Below are positions 62,865-64,000 of a stretch of 64,000 nt of DNA, in pieces. The DNA lies in assembly GCA_041490445.1 (NCBI GenBank), contig JBGPTF010000010.1:101233-165232 (forward strand). The letters are read 5' to 3'. Below the pieces are notes generated by a model. It did no database searches. It was given only the letters and a program-made list of their open reading frames with translations, and was not told where the DNA came from. Position 1 is the first letter of the stretch; each line of letters starts with the position of its first letter. The DNA comes from JBGPTF01 sp041490445 (GTDB lineage Bacteria; Acidobacteriota; Terriglobia; Acidiferrales; UBA7541). Made by a program: the position numbers and the translations under genes.

Positions 62865-64000
62865 TCAGGATGTGATGATCATCCCCGCCGCCGCTGCAGT
62901 CATCACACCGAAGGTAGCCCAGCCTAAGTACCTGAGTAGCGGCGGGTTCACGCGCTTACCCATGACTTTGTGGCTACTGGTTAGGAGGATGACAAGCAGG
63001 ATCAGAGGCGGCGCCAGGAGGCCATTGATGACCGCCGACCAGAACAGCATTTTCACCGCGTTGAAACCCAAGTAATCCAGCGCGAGGCCCAACGCCATGG
63101 CAACAGCCATCACCGCGTAGAACTTGCGCGCGCTTCTTGGTTTGTCGGCCATTGAGCCACGCCACACTGCCGCTTCCGCCACCGCATAAGCGCATGATCC
63201 CACGAGGATCGGCACGCCCAACATTCCAGTGCCGATCAAGCCCATGGTGAAGAGCAGGTAGGCCCCATTGCCGGCAAGTGGACGCAACGCTTCGGCGGCC
63301 TGCCGAGCAGATGTGATGTCCGTTTGCCCGTGCGCATGCAGAGTGGCAGCAGTGGTCAGAATGATGAAATACATGATGAAATTCGAGAAAAGCATACCGG
63401 CGATGGTGTCAGCGCGCGCAGTTCTTAACTCCCCAGTGGTCGCGCCCTTGCTCTGGGCGAGGGTTCGGCCCTTGGCCCGTTCTTCTTCGACCTCCTCGGC
63501 GGCCTGCCAAAAGAAGAGATAAGGAGAAATCGTGGTGCCCAGAATGGCGACCAGCACCGCCAGGAATCCGCGTGACCACTCCAGATGGGGCACGAACGTC
63601 ACCGCCAGCGCGTGCCTCCAATCGACATGAGCGTAAAACGAAGCGAATACATAGGCGAACAAGACCAGCGTCAACCACTTGAAAACCCGCGCGATGTGCT
63701 TGTAGGAAGCCCAGAACAACAGTCCCAGGATGAAAAGCGCATAAACTGGAATCCAGATCGGCGCTCGAATCCCCGTGATGAGCTGCGTCGCCTCCGCCAT
63801 GCCGCCGAGATCGGCCCCGATGTTGATTAAATTTGCGACGACCAGAATCGAGCAGGCCCCCCAAAGCACCCAGCGAGGATAGTAGGTCCGCACCGCCGCT
63901 GCCAGCCCGCGCCCCGTAACCATCCCCAGGCGCGCGCACATAAGTTGGACCGCAGCCATCAGTGGAAACGTGAGCAGCGCGATCCACAGCGTGGCATATC
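62865..64000 (-). CDS. NRAMP-family divalent metal transporter, 5'-truncated by window edge
   Basis: The visible part is over 370 aa. The first visible helix reads YATLWIALLTFPLMAAVQLMCARLGMVTGRGLA, matching TM segments of Mn/Fe NRAMP proteins (metal-binding helix 1 with DPG lies off the window). Also INIGADLGGMAEA (metal site on helix 6 is MPH-like in the family but not seen here), and GTTISPYLFFWQAAEEVEEE. The substrate may differ from Mn. Gap to the IS remnant: no gene. Confidence 0.85.
   Translation of the reverse strand, partial: YATLWIALLTFPLMAAVQLMCARLGMVTGRGLAAAVRTYYPRWVLWGACSILVVANLINIGADLGGMAEATQLITGIRAPIWIPVYALFILGLLFWASYKHIARVFKWLTLVLFAYVFASFYAHVDWRHALAVTFVPHLEWSRGFLAVLVAILGTTISPYLFFWQAAEEVEEERAKGRTLAQSKGATTGELRTARADTIAGMLFSNFIMYFIILTTAATLHAHGQTDITSARQAAEALRPLAGNGAYLLFTMGLIGTGMLGVPILVGSCAYAVAEAAVWRGSMADKPRSARKFYAVMAVAMALGLALDYLGFNAVKMLFWSAVINGLLAPPLILLVILLTSSHKVMGKRVNPPLLRYLGWATFGVMTAAAAGMIITS

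Overview
The window is high-GC bacterial DNA (roughly 60-65% G+C by eye) that reads as a soil-type Acidobacteriota chromosome. This is an inference from the gene mix. It has an Oar-like TonB receptor with an N-terminal carboxypeptidase-regulatory domain, an ECF sigma/anti-sigma pair, FecR-type and TPR secreted proteins, a GH18-NodB-GT2 fusion, and dispersed palindromes beginning TGTCATCCCGAG. No rRNA or tRNA gene was found.

Layout. 0-7.8 kb: CDF metal transporter behind a structured leader, GT39-type membrane protein, three-domain polysaccharide enzyme, small secreted proteins. 7.9-9.9 kb: panB, a DinB remnant, panC. 10.6-13.4 kb: three minus-strand genes, a MerB-like protein, gatB and a peroxiredoxin. 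The first and last each carry an in-frame TGA exactly where the family has its catalytic cysteine, and each TGA is followed at the right distance by a bacterial SECIS-like hairpin. selB lies at 36.9 kb, so I read both as selenoproteins; ordinary gene calling would cut both in two. 13.4-19.4 kb: a vitamin B12 uptake locus (btuF-btuC-btuD plus a TonB receptor) with two separate cobalamin riboswitches; the first is followed by an intrinsic terminator. 20-22 kb: thiolase and enoyl-CoA hydratase. 22.3-24.2 kb: a DpnA/HinfI-type adenine methyltransferase directly followed by a DpnI homologue whose catalytic Glu64 is Gln.

24-34 kb: serS, ECF sigma and anti-sigma factor, glutamate dehydrogenase, thiD, then pyrC, pyrB, pyrR on the minus strand, with divergent pyrD, rlpA and pyrF on the plus strand. 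36.9-47 kb: selB, tatA, TPR protein, maf, AlkZ-related protein, methylmalonyl-CoA mutase large subunit, MEMO-family protein, FecR-domain protein. 48-53 kb: degraded fragments (sigma-54 activator, IS1380), a cupin and a large Oar-like receptor with a clear terminator. 53-55 kb: ruvC and yebC.

55.5-62.7 kb is accessory DNA. Transposase remnants bracket a lower-GC four-gene cassette in which adjacent genes overlap or nearly overlap: HhH-GPD DNA glycosylase, m5C methyltransferase, ParB-like protein, and a protein with a PD-(D/E)xK-like motif. This looks like a restriction-modification island carrying its own mismatch repair enzyme. rpoD follows and is bracketed by 85-bp direct repeats. The window ends inside an NRAMP metal transporter gene.

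The items most worth following up are the Sec-containing MerB-like protein, the four-gene methylation/glycosylase/ParB cassette and the Gln64 DpnI homologue paired with a DpnA-like methylase.
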